This document shows, piece after piece, positions 8,618 to 17,908 of a stretch of 56,977 nucleotides of DNA. Location: contig DATJTX010000007.1 in assembly GCA_035502855.1 (NCBI GenBank), forward strand, positions 1-56,977, given 5' to 3'. Below the pieces are notes generated by a model that was not told where the DNA came from, made no database searches, and was given only the letters and a program-made list of their open reading frames with translations. The first letter of the stretch is position 1; each line of letters opens with the position of its first letter. Source of the stretch: Candidatus Baltobacteraceae bacterium. Its GTDB lineage: Bacteria; Vulcanimicrobiota; Vulcanimicrobiia; Vulcanimicrobiales; Vulcanimicrobiaceae. The position numbers and the translations under genes are program-made.

Positions 8618-10897
8618 TTGAGCGTTTCGCATCTGCATAGCGGGTCCATCGACCGCATTCCGCCGCACAATCTCGAGGCGGAGATGGCGCTCATCGGTTC
8701 GGTGCTGGTGGATCGCGAGATCATGGGCGTCGTGGGCGAGATCGTGCGCCCGGCGGATTTCTACGCGCACGTGCACGAAACGATCTTTGCCGCGCTCCAC
8801 GACTTGTTCTATCGCGGCGAACCGCTCGATAAGATCACCGTTGCCGAAGCGCTGCGCACCCGCGATCAGCTCGAGAAGGTCGGCGGCCTCTCGTACTTGA
8901 GCTCGCTGATGGACACGGTGCAGACCGCTGCGTCGGCGACGTATTATGCCAAGATCGTGCGCGAGAAGTCGACGCTGCGCGGCCTCATCCATGCGGGTAC
9001 GCAGATCACGCAGCTCGGCTACGAGGCCGAAGAGGACGTCGACGCGGCGCTCGATCAATCCGAGCAACTGGTTTATTCGCTCGGCGAGCGGCAAATGCAC
9101 GGAGACTTCGTCGCGGTGAACAGCCTGATGAAGGATGCGTTCGAGCACATCGACCGCCTCTTCCACGCGCGCGGCGACCGGACCGGTGTCACTTCGGGAT
9201 TCCGTGATATCGACAACATGACGACCGGTTTTCAAGCCGGCAACTTCGTCATCATCGCGGCGCGCCCCGGCATGGGCAAAACGTCGTTCGCACTCAACAT
9301 GGCCGTCGCCGCGGCGCGCGAAGCGAAGGAACCGGTTGCGTTCTTCTCGCTCGAGATGTCGAACAACGAGCTGATCCAACGCTTGATCTGCGCCGAAGCG
9401 CAGCTCTCGATGCACGATCTGCGGCGCGGGAATATCAAGAACAATCAGTGGGAAGAGATCTCGCGCGCGATGGGCAGCCTCAACGAATTGCCGATCTATC
9501 TCGACGATACCGGCGGCCTCTCGGTGACCGAAGTGCGCAGCCGCTGCCGGCGCTTGAAATCGACCAGCGGCTTGGGCGCGGTGTTCGTCGACTACCTGCA
9601 GCTCTTGCGTCCCGGCGTGCTCTCGAAGAATATGAATCGTAACGAAGAGCTCTCCGAAATCTGCCGCACGATGAAGGTGACGGCCAAGGATCTCGGCGTG
9701 CCGATCGTCGCGCTCGCGCAATTGAACCGCGGTGTCGAAACGCGCAACGACAAACGCCCGATGCTCGCAGATTTGAGAGATTGTCTCGATGGCGGTGCGC
9801 TGGTCACGAACGCGGATACGGGCGAACGAATTCCGGTTCGAGCAATCGTCGAGCAGCGGCTGCGATTCAACGTGTGGGCAGTCGACGACCAGTTGAAGCT
9901 GACTCGGAAACCCATCATTGACGCATGGAGCGTTGGCGAGCGTGAGGTCTTCCACGTTACCACGAGGAGTGGGCGCACTCTACGCTGCACGGCGGGGCAC
10001 CGTCTCCTCTCGCTGGACGGCTGGTCGGAGCTGCGCGACCTGCGTGTGGGCGACACGATTGCCGTGCCGCGTCGCTACGACGCTCCCGCGTGGCGCGGTC
10101 CGTCCATTTCCGAAGGCCGGGCACTGCTCCTCGGATGGCTGATCGGTGACGGACATCTCGGCGGAAGTGCGGCGTTGACGGTCTCTTCGATGGAAGAGGC
10201 GCAATATGCCGTAAAGCTTGCAGAGGACGAGTTCGGTATTCAACCATTCGTCAAGCCGGAGCGACCCGGCACGAGCGCTCAGCGTGCGCTAACGGACCGT
10301 GAGCACATCGTCGAGTTCATGGATCGGATCGGATTCCTGGGGGCAAAGCATGAGCGTGCCAACTCGCGGGTCGTTCGCGAGAAGCGCAGTGCCGCCGCGC
10401 ACGTCGACCGTATCCCACTGGCGGTGAACGACTGGGTAACGATGTTGCGCCGCGAGCGCGGGCTTTCACACGCCGCTCTGGGATGGCGAGATCAAGGAAA
10501 GCGCATGAGCCGTAGGACATCTGCGACGTTGGCGCAGTGGCTCGATGACCCGGCGCTCGAGGTCCTCTCACAGACCGACGTGATGTGGGACGAGATTTCG
10601 GCGGTCGAGTCGCTCGGCCCGGCGACCACATACGATATCACCGTCGGCACGTTGCACAACTTCTGCGTCGATGACATCGTAACCCATAATTCGGGCAGTC
10701 TTGAACAGGAATCGGATCTCGTCGCGTTTCTGTTTCGCGACGGTTATTACAATCCCGAAGTGCCCGAGCCCGACGTGACCGAATTCATCATCGCCAAGCA
10801 TCGCAACGGCCCGACCGGGATGGTCAAGCTGCGCTTCCAAAAAGAGTACACGTTGTTCGTCCCCTACGCGGACGAATCACATTTCCCGCCTCCCTGA
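8618..10897 (+). CDS. dnaB: Replicative DNA helicase DnaB with intein
   Basis: A 759-residue precursor; removing the 303-residue insert leaves a normal 456-residue DnaB. The N-terminal domain starts at RIPPHNLEAEMALIGSVL. Walker A is ARPGMGKT (215-222), then FSLEMS and the Walker B-like VFVDYLQLL. The intein interrupts the conserved ADLRD/SGSLEQESD motif. I start at TTG 8618 because GAGGAG lies six bases upstream and homology begins there. The frame stays open to an ATG at 8432, inside the protease gene, but that stretch looks non-coding in this frame. Confidence 0.93.
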   Translation: MSVSHLHSGSIDRIPPHNLEAEMALIGSVLVDREIMGVVGEIVRPADFYAHVHETIFAALHDLFYRGEPLDKITVAEALRTRDQLEKVGGLSYLSSLMDTVQTAASATYYAKIVREKSTLRGLIHAGTQITQLGYEAEEDVDAALDQSEQLVYSLGERQMHGDFVAVNSLMKDAFEHIDRLFHARGDRTGVTSGFRDIDNMTTGFQAGNFVIIAARPGMGKTSFALNMAVAAAREAKEPVAFFSLEMSNNELIQRLICAEAQLSMHDLRRGNIKNNQWEEISRAMGSLNELPIYLDDTGGLSVTEVRSRCRRLKSTSGLGAVFVDYLQLLRPGVLSKNMNRNEELSEICRTMKVTAKDLGVPIVALAQLNRGVETRNDKRPMLADLRDCLDGGALVTNADTGERIPVRAIVEQRLRFNVWAVDDQLKLTRKPIIDAWSVGEREVFHVTTRSGRTLRCTAGHRLLSLDGWSELRDLRVGDTIAVPRRYDAPAWRGPSISEGRALLLGWLIGDGHLGGSAALTVSSMEEAQYAVKLAEDEFGIQPFVKPERPGTSAQRALTDREHIVEFMDRIGFLGAKHERANSRVVREKRSAAAHVDRIPLAVNDWVTMLRRERGLSHAALGWRDQGKRMSRRTSATLAQWLDDPALEVLSQTDVMWDEISAVESLGPATTYDITVGTLHNFCVDDIVTHNSGSLEQESDLVAFLFRDGYYNPEVPEPDVTEFIIAKHRNGPTGMVKLRFQKEYTLFVPYADESHFPPP
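9782..10690 (+). other. DnaB intein with reduced LAGLIDADG endonuclease
   Basis: The splicing blocks are intact: nucleophile Cys389 (block A, CLDGGALVTNADTG), block B TAGH (458-461), block F TYDITVGTLHNFCVDDIV, penultimate His690, terminal Asn691 and +1 Ser692. One LAGLIDADG-like motif is visible, LLLGWLIGDGH (503-513). A typical dodecapeptide endonuclease has two such motifs and is longer. After DRIP, where the second motif normally follows, the chain goes directly to a helical stretch. The insertion lies two residues before the RESG|SIEQ position I recall for cyanobacterial DnaB inteins. Splicing looks competent, homing probably not. Confidence 0.92.
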
Positions 10898-10922
10898 TTT
10901 GCCTGGCTCTTCGTCAGCTCGC

Positions 10923-11327
10923 CTAAATTTCGCCGGGGCGCAAGAGGTCGAAGAATTCGGTGGCGGAGTCGCGCAGCACGTTGAGCAGGCGGCCGAAATG
11001 CGGCCGAACTTCCGAGGCGGAATTCACGCACAGTTCGACGGTGAAGAGCACGTCGCTCTCCTCTTGCCAAAGCGCGGTCTTGACGAATTTTTTTCGCACG
11101 TTGAGCGCGTTGGCCACGTCGATCGCCTGCGCCGGATCGACGCGCGGCGGTAACGCCCAACCGGAACCGATCATGATGAACGAGGGATCGTCGCGATACG
11201 AAACGACGAAATACCGGTCGCCCTCGCTCTTGAACGCGATGCGCCGCGCATCGTCGTCGTCATCGCGGGTGAAGAAGAGCCCTTCGTCGCGCAACGCCAG
11301 CTCGATCGCTCGCAGCGGATCGCTCAC
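10923..11327 (-). CDS. YbjN-like small protein, second of a pair
   Basis: A 134-residue protein beginning VSDPLRAIELALRDEG. It alternates strands and helices (FVVSYRDDPSFIMIGSGWALP, VALNVRKKFVKTALW-like) in the way of YbjN/PF10722 'sensory transduction regulator' proteins, whose fold resembles type III secretion chaperones. The function is unknown. Start is GTG at 11327, overlapping the stop of the upstream paralogue (GTGA). The frame is open further upstream, but that stretch overlaps the neighbour and has no family similarity. Confidence 0.6.
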   Translation of the reverse strand: MSDPLRAIELALRDEGLFFTRDDDDDARRIAFKSEGDRYFVVSYRDDPSFIMIGSGWALPPRVDPAQAIDVANALNVRKKFVKTALWQEESDVLFTVELCVNSASEVRPHFGRLLNVLRDSATEFFDLLRPGEI

Positions 11328-11794
11328 TGACCGTCGCCCATCATAAACGAATTGATGAATTTCTCGGCGGCGGCCTTGCTTTCGGTGCGGTCGACAATGT
11401 CCTCGACCGCCTGTGTTCCGGCATCGCGCAAGCGGGAGACCAAGATCCAAAACGCGTGCATCAGCTCCTGCGTCGATTCGGCTTCCTGATCGAGGGTGGC
11501 CACGAAGAGACTTCCATCGTGCGCGAGCGTGAAGGTTACGGTCGGGTGATCCTTGCGGGCGCGTTCGAGCGCTTCGGCGTTTTGGTCGGGTTCGCGCGCC
11601 CATTCGGGAATTTCGTAGGCGGTGGAAATGCTCAGCGTTCGTTCGTCGCCCTCGTTCGTCGTAACCGAAAAGACCTGTCCGCGTGTGCGGAAGAGCAGCT
11701 CGCTCGATCCGGTGTCCGGATCGATCGGGGTAGCGTCGACTTTGTGTCCCTCGCTTTCGATGAAGCGCTTTACCGTCTCACGGACGCTGAGCAT
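11324..11794 (-). CDS. YbjN-like small protein, first of a pair
   Basis: A 156-residue protein starting MLSVRETVKRFIESEGHKVD. A small beta domain (LLFRTRGQVFSVTTNEGDERTL), a helical segment with LEQEAESTQELMHAFWILV-like character and a charged tail follow. It resembles the downstream YbjN-like protein in order of elements, so the two are probably paralogues. Its start overlaps the end of the carbonic-anhydrase-like gene by 17 bp. The three minus-strand genes probably form one operon; a shared role is not evident. Confidence 0.55.
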   Translation of the reverse strand: MLSVRETVKRFIESEGHKVDATPIDPDTGSSELLFRTRGQVFSVTTNEGDERTLSISTAYEIPEWAREPDQNAEALERARKDHPTVTFTLAHDGSLFVATLDQEAESTQELMHAFWILVSRLRDAGTQAVEDIVDRTESKAAAEKFINSFMMGDGQ

Positions 11795-12299
11795 GGATTC
11801 CTTCGGCGATATAGGATCGCGAGAGATGCACGTATTCCTCCGCGGCGATCTCGATCCACTTGCTTGCTTCACCTTCGATGGGTTTCTTGACCTTTGCCGG
11901 AACGCCGGCGGCCAACACGTGATCCGGAATCTCGACCCGCTCGCCGACGACGCTGCCGGCGGCAATCAGCGATCCTTCGCCGATCACGCAGCCGTTGAGC
12001 AGCACGGCGTTGCTGCCGATCAAAGCGTGCCGCTTCACGTGACAGTCCTCCATAACGGCGCAGTGGCCGATGGTGACGTCGTCGTCGATCTGTGTCAGCG
12101 TCGTGACATGAAGAACGGCATTGTCTTGCACGGACGTGCGCGCGCCGACGCGAATCGGGCCATTGTCGCCCCGGAGCACGGCGCCAAACCAGATGCTCGA
12201 TTGCTCACCAACCTCTACGTCACCGATGAGGACGGCAGTGGGCGCCACGAACGCGCTGGGATGGATTCTGGGGGTTTTACCACGGTAGGTGATGATCAT
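11778..12299 (-). CDS. Gamma-carbonic-anhydrase-like hexapeptide-repeat protein
   Basis: A left-handed parallel beta-helix protein of about 173 residues with hexapeptide repeats (IGDVEVGEQSSIWFGAVLRGD). It follows the YrdA/PaaY/gamma-CA family. Candidate metal-binding histidines are in VQDNAVLHV and IGHCAVMEDCHV, corresponding to the three zinc/iron histidines of gamma-carbonic anhydrase. Many members lack CA activity, so the enzyme role is tentative. I start at ATG 12299 (MIITYRGKTPRIH), the usual family N-terminus. An upstream ATG at 12329 would overlap the divergent gene. Confidence 0.8.
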   Translation of the reverse strand: MIITYRGKTPRIHPSAFVAPTAVLIGDVEVGEQSSIWFGAVLRGDNGPIRVGARTSVQDNAVLHVTTLTQIDDDVTIGHCAVMEDCHVKRHALIGSNAVLLNGCVIGEGSLIAAGSVVGERVEIPDHVLAAGVPAKVKKPIEGEASKWIEIAAEEYVHLSRSYIAEGIHAQRP

Positions 12300-12317
12300 T
12301 GGTCGAAGTAGTACGCT

Positions 12318-12581
12318 ATGCATCGCCACAACACCCCGCTACGCGGCGTCAAAGCGACTCCCCGCCCGAAGCCGGACGAGCCCGGATACTCCGAGGTGAA
12401 CTACGCCTACGCGGGCCGCACGGGCCATATCCATGAAGTGGTCGAGATCGACGGCCGCCAATTGGCAAAGGTCGGGTTCGACGATCGTAAGATCGTTTAT
12501 TATTATCTGGAAGACTTGGAGCTCGATCGATCCGCGAAACGCGGAACGTTTCACGACGCCGGTTCGGAAAGCGGAGGATAG
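12318..12581 (+). CDS. Small conserved-looking beta-barrel protein, function unknown
   Basis: An 87-residue basic protein. Residues 32-75 (GRTGHIHEVVEIDGRQ, then KVGFDDRKIVYYYLEDLEL) have the periodicity of a small SH3-like barrel that ends in an acidic 'FDD...YYLEDLE' edge. I cannot name the family. It is divergent from the gamma-CA-like gene over 18 bp and sits 3 bp before the beta-propeller gene, so it is probably co-transcribed with it. Confidence 0.5.
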   Translation: MHRHNTPLRGVKATPRPKPDEPGYSEVNYAYAGRTGHIHEVVEIDGRQLAKVGFDDRKIVYYYLEDLELDRSAKRGTFHDAGSESGG

Positions 12582-12584
12582 ATT

Positions 12585-13493
12585 TTGCCCATCGTTGCGG
12601 TGACCCAGCCCGTTCCGGTCGATCCGGCCGGGGGATTCGATTATCTTGCCGTCGATAGCGAACGCGATCGCGTTTACGCTGCGCATCCGGGCGGAGGCGG
12701 CCTGCTGGTTGCCGACGGCGACACCGGAAATGTCATTGCGGTCATCCCGGTCGGACCGATGCATGGTCTTGCGATCGATCCTGCGACCGGGCATGTGTTC
12801 ACCGGAAACGGCGACTCGCGCAGCGTGAGCGAGGTCGATCCCGAATCGCAGCAGATCCTGCGCACGGCGATCGTCGACGGTCCGGTCGACGCGATCGCAT
12901 ACGATCCGCAGCTCGGCCGAATCTACGCTGACGAAGACGACGGCACGCGGATCTTCGTCGTCGACACGAAGACGTTCCGTCAGATCGCGGTGGTCAAGTT
13001 ACCCGGCCACAAGCCCGAGTACATCCAGGTCGATCCCGAAACGCACGACATTTACCAAAACATCGCGACCGACAACGAGATCGCGGTGATCGACCCCAAG
13101 ACGCTCAAGGTTACTCGGATTATTCCGACGCCGCAGATTCAGAACAACCATCCGCTTCAGTACGACGCCGAGCATCACCAATTGATCGTAGGGGGAGAGA
13201 ACAACGTTCTGGCGGTGTATGACCGTTCCGGCAAGTTGCTTCATCGGGTGAATCTTCCCGAGCACGTCGACCAATGTGCGTGGGAGCCGACACATCAGTG
13301 GTTGGCGTGTGCGGGCGGCGGAATCACGCTATATTCGTATGACGGGACGAGCGATCCGAAACTTCTCGACGATCAGAAGATCGCTCAAGGCGTGCATACG
13401 ACGGCGATCGATCCGCGAACGGGTACGATCTGGGTGGTGTGGAACGATCGAAGCACCAACGACGCTTTCATCCAGGGGTTCACCTACCGGTAA
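12585..13493 (+). CDS. YncE-like beta-propeller protein
   Basis: A 302-residue protein made of repeated blades with the pattern x-I-A-Y-D-P-...-G-R-I-Y-A-D and V-V-D-T-K-T, e.g. GLAIDPATGHVFTGNG, AIAYDPQLGRIYAD and YIQVDPETHDIYQN. This is the YVTN/YncE-type seven-bladed propeller layout. There is no signal peptide, so it may be cytosolic or the true start may differ. The start is TTG at 12585 with AGGA upstream. It converges on the flavoenzyme gene, with a 14-bp overlap of 3' ends. Confidence 0.7.
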   Translation: MPIVAVTQPVPVDPAGGFDYLAVDSERDRVYAAHPGGGGLLVADGDTGNVIAVIPVGPMHGLAIDPATGHVFTGNGDSRSVSEVDPESQQILRTAIVDGPVDAIAYDPQLGRIYADEDDGTRIFVVDTKTFRQIAVVKLPGHKPEYIQVDPETHDIYQNIATDNEIAVIDPKTLKVTRIIPTPQIQNNHPLQYDAEHHQLIVGGENNVLAVYDRSGKLLHRVNLPEHVDQCAWEPTHQWLACAGGGITLYSYDGTSDPKLLDDQKIAQGVHTTAIDPRTGTIWVVWNDRSTNDAFIQGFTYR

Positions 13494-14610
13494 AGCGCTC
13501 GAGCGCGAGAAACCGGGCGTCGAGCTTGGGCGCACCGTCGGCGATCGTCTGTGCGACGATCTCGCCGATAGCCGGTGCGAACTTGAAGCCGTGCCCCGAG
13601 AAGCCGCAAGCGACGACGATGTTTGCGAAGCCGGGAACGCGGCCGATCGCGAAGTGCGCGTCGGGCGTCATCGTGTACATACAGGCCTTCACGGAGCACA
13701 GCTCGCCGCCGGCGTCGGGAATCCACTTCGCAAGCGTCGTGCGCATGGCCCCGATTTCGCTTTCGTGTACGTCGCGATCGAGCCGATCGGCGTGCGAGCT
13801 CTCGCCATGACCGTGGAAGGCGATCTTGAGCCCGTCGCCGAGATCGGGTATTCCGTAGACCGGTGCGAGCAGATCGGCGCGTTCGAGGAAGAACGCCGGA
13901 ACGCGATCCGGTCCGCACGGTTCGGAACGCGGTGCGAACCAGTATTGCACGTTGCGTTGAACGGTGAGCGTCGCGCCGAGTTGCCCGAGCAGATCGCTCG
14001 TCCACGGGCCGGCGCACACCGCGACGTGCGCGGCCTCGACAGACTCGCCGCCCTCGAAGACGAGGCGGACGCCGCCGTCCGACGGTTCGAACGACCGCAC
14101 CCACGTACGCTCGTGGAGTTCGGCGCCGTATTTGCGTGCCATCCGCAGATGGGCTGCGATCGCCCGCTCGGGAAAGACGACGCCGGCGTACGGTTCGAGA
14201 ATCGCGACCTCGCCGTCGAGCGGACGCAGCAGCGGGAAGCGAGCACGCACTTGCGCGGCGTCGAGATGCTCGATTGGAATATCGAACGCGGCCGCGGCGC
14301 GGGCAACGCCGCGGATCGACGCCGCGTCGGGCTGCCCGATCATGAGCACGCCGAAGAGGTCGAGCAACGCGGTCAGCGTTTCGTCTTCGAGCTCGCGCCA
14401 GAGCGCGTACGCACGCTCCAGCAGCGGCACGTACGCCGGGTCTTCAAAGTAGGCTTTACGGATGATGCGCGTACGGCCGGCCGACGAACCGAGATCGTGC
14501 ACGAGCGTGAACTGCTCGAACCCCGCCACGCGCAGGCCGCGCCGCGCCAAGTGCGCGGCAACGGCGCTGCCCATCCCGCCCAAACCGATGACCGCGACAT
14601 CGTACTTCAT
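13480..14610 (-). CDS. FAD-dependent amino acid oxidase, sarcosine/N-methyltryptophan oxidase-like
   Basis: A 376-residue monomeric flavoenzyme. The N-terminal Rossmann motif is GLGGMG (9-14). The segment KACMYTMTPDAHFAIG carries the Cys that binds FAD covalently in monomeric sarcosine oxidase and SolA. Near the C-terminus, GFSGHGFKFAP is the family's flavin-proximal loop. It should oxidise an N-methyl amino acid to aldehyde or imine plus H2O2; the substrate cannot be read from sequence. I start at ATG 14610 (MKYDVAVIGLG) rather than the upstream ATG at 14637, for family length. Confidence 0.85.
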   Translation of the reverse strand: MKYDVAVIGLGGMGSAVAAHLARRGLRVAGFEQFTLVHDLGSSAGRTRIIRKAYFEDPAYVPLLERAYALWRELEDETLTALLDLFGVLMIGQPDAASIRGVARAAAAFDIPIEHLDAAQVRARFPLLRPLDGEVAILEPYAGVVFPERAIAAHLRMARKYGAELHERTWVRSFEPSDGGVRLVFEGGESVEAAHVAVCAGPWTSDLLGQLGATLTVQRNVQYWFAPRSEPCGPDRVPAFFLERADLLAPVYGIPDLGDGLKIAFHGHGESSHADRLDRDVHESEIGAMRTTLAKWIPDAGGELCSVKACMYTMTPDAHFAIGRVPGFANIVVACGFSGHGFKFAPAIGEIVAQTIADGAPKLDARFLALERFTGR

Positions 14611-14706
14611 GCAGGCGTCATTTCTGCGTGGGGACACGGCTACCGCCCCGATCGTGCAGGCAGGGGAGGCAGCCGAACCGCAGAACCAGGCTCCCCGGCC
14701 TTATTT

Positions 14707-14782
14707 GCCGACGTAGCTCAGTTGGTAGAGCAGACGATTCGTAATCGTCAGGTCAGCGGTTCAAGTCCGCTCGTCGGCTCCA
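14707..14782 (+). tRNA. tRNA-Thr (anticodon CGT)
   Basis: A full cloverleaf of 76 nt including an encoded CCA. The acceptor arm GCCGACG (14707-14713) pairs with CGTCGGC (14772-14778). The D-arm is GCTCAGTTGGTAGAGC. The anticodon stem GACGA/TCGTC closes the loop TTCGTAA, giving anticodon CGT (Thr, codon ACG). The T-arm contains GGTTCAAGTCC. The gene lies alone between the flavoenzyme and msrB. Confidence 0.97.
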
Positions 14783-14788
14783 TTCGCC

Positions 14789-15268
14789 TTACGCACGCGG
14801 AACGAAGTTCAACGCTAGACCGTCGATGCAGTAGCGCAAGTATTTCGGCGGCGGCCCATCATTGAAGATGTGGCCGAGGTGCCCGCCGCAGCGGCGGCAG
14901 TGCACTTCGGTGCGTTCCTCTCCGGGAAGATCGTAGTCGGCTTGCGTCAGCGTTCGCCCGGGCAGCACGCTCGTGAACGACGGCCAGCCGTCGCCGCTGT
15001 CGTACTTCATCTCCGACGTGAAGAGTTCTTGACTGCAGCCGGCGCAATTATAGACACCGGGACGGTGCTCGCCGATCAGCGGACTGGAAAACGCCGGCTC
15101 CGTTCCGTCCTCGCGCAGAATCACGTACCGATCGGAACCGAGGATGTCTTTCCACTCGGCATCGGTATGCGTCACCGGATACTTGGTTCCCGACGCGGCG
15201 CGCGCGAGCAACGGCACGAATGCGATCGCGCCGGCGAGACCCCCGAGAAAATGAGCGCGGCGCATCAT
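14789..15268 (-). CDS. msrB: Exported peptide-methionine (R)-S-oxide reductase MsrB
   Basis: A 159-residue MsrB. The structural zinc site is in [11 protein letters not shown] and [17 protein letters not shown]. The catalytic Cys147 is in [11 protein letters not shown]. The N-terminus [27 protein letters not shown]-type segment has twin arginines and a hydrophobic core, so a Tat or Sec signal and periplasmic location are likely. Its ATG overlaps the msrA stop (ATGA). It repairs methionine-R-sulfoxide in proteins. Confidence 0.93.
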   Translation of the reverse strand: MMRRAHFLGGLAGAIAFVPLLARAASGTKYPVTHTDAEWKDILGSDRYVILREDGTEPAFSSPLIGEHRPGVYNCAGCSQELFTSEMKYDSGDGWPSFTSVLPGRTLTQADYDLPGEERTEVHCRRCGGHLGHIFNDGPPPKYLRYCIDGLALNFVPRA

Positions 15269-15738
15269 GGTGCCACCTGACAAAGAGCACCGTTGCGCTC
15301 GAAATACCGCTGATGATAATTCTCCGCGCGAAAGAACATCGGAGCAGCAACTATTTGCGTTGCGATCTTTTTTCCGCGCGCGATCTCTTCGCGCTCGCGC
15401 GAGGCAGCGGCGGCCGCGGCCTGCTCGAGCGAATGCGTAAAAATTGCCGAGCGGTATTGGGTTCCGTAGTCCGGTCCTTGGCGATTGATCTGCGTCGGAT
15501 CGTGAATCTTCCAAAAGATGTCGAGCAGGTGCTCGTAGCTGACTTCGGACGGATCGAACCGGACCTCGACCGCTTCGGCGTGGCCGGTGCGATCGGTGCA
15601 GACCTCCCGATACGTTGGGTTTTGGGTGGAACCGCCGGTGTAGCCGGAGACCGCATCGATCACGCCGGGCACGCCCCGGAAGGCCGCTTCGACGCCCCAG
15701 AAGCAGCCGGCGGCAAAGGTTGCGATTTGGGTGCTCAT
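15265..15738 (-). CDS. msrA: Peptide-methionine (S)-S-oxide reductase MsrA
   Basis: A 157-residue MsrA with the catalytic GCFWG motif (Cys12), [13 protein letters not shown] and the [18 protein letters not shown] segment of the family. It reduces methionine-S-sulfoxide. No signal peptide is visible, so it should be cytosolic although it is coupled to an exported MsrB. A resolving Cys may be the one in GALCQVAP. It is divergent from the quinone oxidoreductase. Confidence 0.95.
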   Translation of the reverse strand: MSTQIATFAAGCFWGVEAAFRGVPGVIDAVSGYTGGSTQNPTYREVCTDRTGHAEAVEVRFDPSEVSYEHLLDIFWKIHDPTQINRQGPDYGTQYRSAIFTHSLEQAAAAAASREREEIARGKKIATQIVAAPMFFRAENYHQRYFERNGALCQVAP

Positions 15739-15786
15739 ACACCTGAAGAACGCCGCCAACGGCGGGGCGGATGCGTTGTAGACGAT

Positions 15787-16752
15787 ATGAAAGCGATACG
15801 CATTCCCGTCTTCGGCGGGCCCGAGGTTCTCCAACTCCAAGATCTGCCGACGCCTGCGCCGGGCCGCGGCGAGGCGCTCGTGCGCATGGCAGCGGCAGGC
15901 GTCAATTATCGCGACGTGTACGAACGTACCGGGCGCTACGGCGGCACGCCGCCGATCACGGCCGGCGCCGAAGGCGCCGGGACGGTCGAGGCGGTCGGAG
16001 ACGACGTGCGCGATGTTCGTGTCGGCGAACGCGTCGCGTTCACCAACGTGCTCGGCGCGTATGCGCAGTACGTCGTCGCGCCGGCGGATCGACTGATTCC
16101 GCTGCCCGAAGGACTGTCGATGATAGAGGGCGCGGCGTTTCCGCTGCAGGGGCTCACCGCGCAGTATTTGGTGCACGAGTACTATCACGTGACCCCGCAA
16201 ACAACCGTGCTGCTGCACGCGGCAGCGGGCGGGGTCGGGCTCTTGCTCGTGCAAATGCTCAAAACGATCGGCGCGCGTGTGATCGGGACGACGTCGACCG
16301 ACGAGAAGGCGGCGGTCGCGCGGGAGGCCGGCGCCGACGACGTGATCCTCTACACCCGCGAAAATTTTGTTGATGCGGTGAAAAAGCTCACCGAGGGAAG
16401 CGGAGTCGATTTGGTGCTCGACGGAGTGGGGAAGTCGACCTTTCCCGGCAGCCTCGAATCCGTGCGAACGCGTGGAACCGTCGTGCTCTATGGCTCGGCC
16501 AGCGGGCCGGCCGATCCGATCGGACCGAACAGCCTGCAAGCGCGCTCGCTTACCGTCGCGGGCGGGACGCTGCCCAACTTCATCGCAACACGCGAGGAAC
16601 TGCTGCGGCGTGCGCGCGACGTCCTGGGTGCGATCGCGAACGGGACGTTGACGCTGCGGATCGACCGCACGTTGCCGCTGGCGCAGGCCGCCGAGGCGCA
16701 CCGGTTGCTCGAATCGCGCGCGACCAGCGGGAAGCTCGTGCTCGTCATCTAG
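15787..16752 (+). CDS. qor: NADPH:quinone oxidoreductase, zinc-free MDR family
   Basis: A 321-residue medium-chain dehydrogenase/reductase. The GroES-like half holds [12 protein letters not shown]. The Rossmann half has the [12 protein letters not shown] nucleotide-binding loop followed by [10 protein letters not shown]. No zinc ligands are seen, as in quinone oxidoreductase 1/zeta-crystallin. It probably reduces quinones or reactive enones with NADPH. Its 3' end overlaps the convergent FMN enzyme by 8 bp. Confidence 0.88.
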   Translation: MKAIRIPVFGGPEVLQLQDLPTPAPGRGEALVRMAAAGVNYRDVYERTGRYGGTPPITAGAEGAGTVEAVGDDVRDVRVGERVAFTNVLGAYAQYVVAPADRLIPLPEGLSMIEGAAFPLQGLTAQYLVHEYYHVTPQTTVLLHAAAGGVGLLLVQMLKTIGARVIGTTSTDEKAAVAREAGADDVILYTRENFVDAVKKLTEGSGVDLVLDGVGKSTFPGSLESVRTRGTVVLYGSASGPADPIGPNSLQARSLTVAGGTLPNFIATREELLRRARDVLGAIANGTLTLRIDRTLPLAQAAEAHRLLESRATSGKLVLVI

Positions 16753-17908
16753 CGCCGGCGGGTTCGACGATCACGTCGCGGCGCACGTCGCGCACGCTGG
16801 TCGTGCCGGTCAACGCCATCGAGATCGCAAGTTCGTTGCGCACGATCTCGATCGCGCGCGTGACTCCGTCTTGGCCGCCGGCTCCGAGGCCGTAGATGTA
16901 GGCGCGGCCGAGCAGCACCGAACGTGCCCCGAGCGCAAGCGCGCGCAGCACGTCCATCCCGGTGCGCACGCCGGAATCGAAGATCACGTCGACCTGATCG
17001 CCGACCGCGTCGACGACCGATTCGAGCACCGAGATCGTCGAGGGTGCGCCGTCGAGCTGACGCCCGCCGTGATTGGAAACGACGATGGCGCTGACGCCGG
17101 TGCTCGCGGCGATGCGAGCGTCCCGCGGATCGAGAATGCCTTTGATCACGATCCGCCCCGGCCACAGTGCGCGAATCCATTCGAGATCGCGCCAGTTGAG
17201 CGTCGGATCGAACTGTTGTGAAACCCAGGTCGCGAGCGAGGTGACGCTCTCCATCCCTTGGATGTGGCCGGCCAGATTGCCGAACGTTTTGCGTTTGCCG
17301 CGCAGGATGGAAAGGCCCCACGCCGGTTTGGTCGCGACGTCGAAGAGATTACCCAACGTGATTTCAGGCGGAACCGTCAGGCCGTTCTTCACGTCGCAGT
17401 GGCGCTGGCCGAGCACGGTTAGGTCCATCGTGACCATCAGCGCGCTGCACTTTGCCGCCACCGCGCGCGCGATGAGATCGCGCACGAAGCCGCGATCGCG
17501 CATCACGTAGAGCTGGAACCAGAACGGCTTCTCGACCGATTCGGCCACGTCTTCGATCGAATCGATCGACATCGTACTCAAGCAGAACGGAATTCCGGCC
17601 GCCTGCGCGGCGCGGCAGGCGAGGATCTCGCCGTCGCCGTGCTGCATGCCGCACAGACCGATCGGCGCGAAGGCGAACGGCAACGCCGCTTCCTCGCCGG
17701 CGATCGTGGTCGAGAGATTGCGCTCCCGCACGTCGATTCCGATGCGCTGGCGCAGGTGCAGCGCATCGAGGTCGGTACGATTCGAGCGCAGCGTCGATTG
17801 CGTGTACGAGCCGTGATCGCCGTACTGGAAGAACGCGCGCGGAACCCGGCGCTGCGCCATCGTGCGCAGGTCGTCGATCGAACAGGCTTTGCGCAGCCTT
17901 TCATTCAT
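16745..17908 (-). CDS. FMN-dependent alpha-hydroxy-acid dehydrogenase
   Basis: A 387-residue TIM-barrel flavoprotein of the lactate dehydrogenase/glycolate oxidase family. Landmarks are the N-terminal Tyr-containing [38 protein letters not shown], the catalytic [12 protein letters not shown] and the phosphate-binding [19 protein letters not shown] segment. It oxidises a 2-hydroxy acid such as lactate to the 2-oxo acid; donor and acceptor are not determinable. Start ATG at 17908 overlaps the stop of the carboxypeptidase gene (ATGA). Confidence 0.88.
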   Translation of the reverse strand: MNERLRKACSIDDLRTMAQRRVPRAFFQYGDHGSYTQSTLRSNRTDLDALHLRQRIGIDVRERNLSTTIAGEEAALPFAFAPIGLCGMQHGDGEILACRAAQAAGIPFCLSTMSIDSIEDVAESVEKPFWFQLYVMRDRGFVRDLIARAVAAKCSALMVTMDLTVLGQRHCDVKNGLTVPPEITLGNLFDVATKPAWGLSILRGKRKTFGNLAGHIQGMESVTSLATWVSQQFDPTLNWRDLEWIRALWPGRIVIKGILDPRDARIAASTGVSAIVVSNHGGRQLDGAPSTISVLESVVDAVGDQVDVIFDSGVRTGMDVLRALALGARSVLLGRAYIYGLGAGGQDGVTRAIEIVRNELAISMALTGTTSVRDVRRDVIVEPAGAR

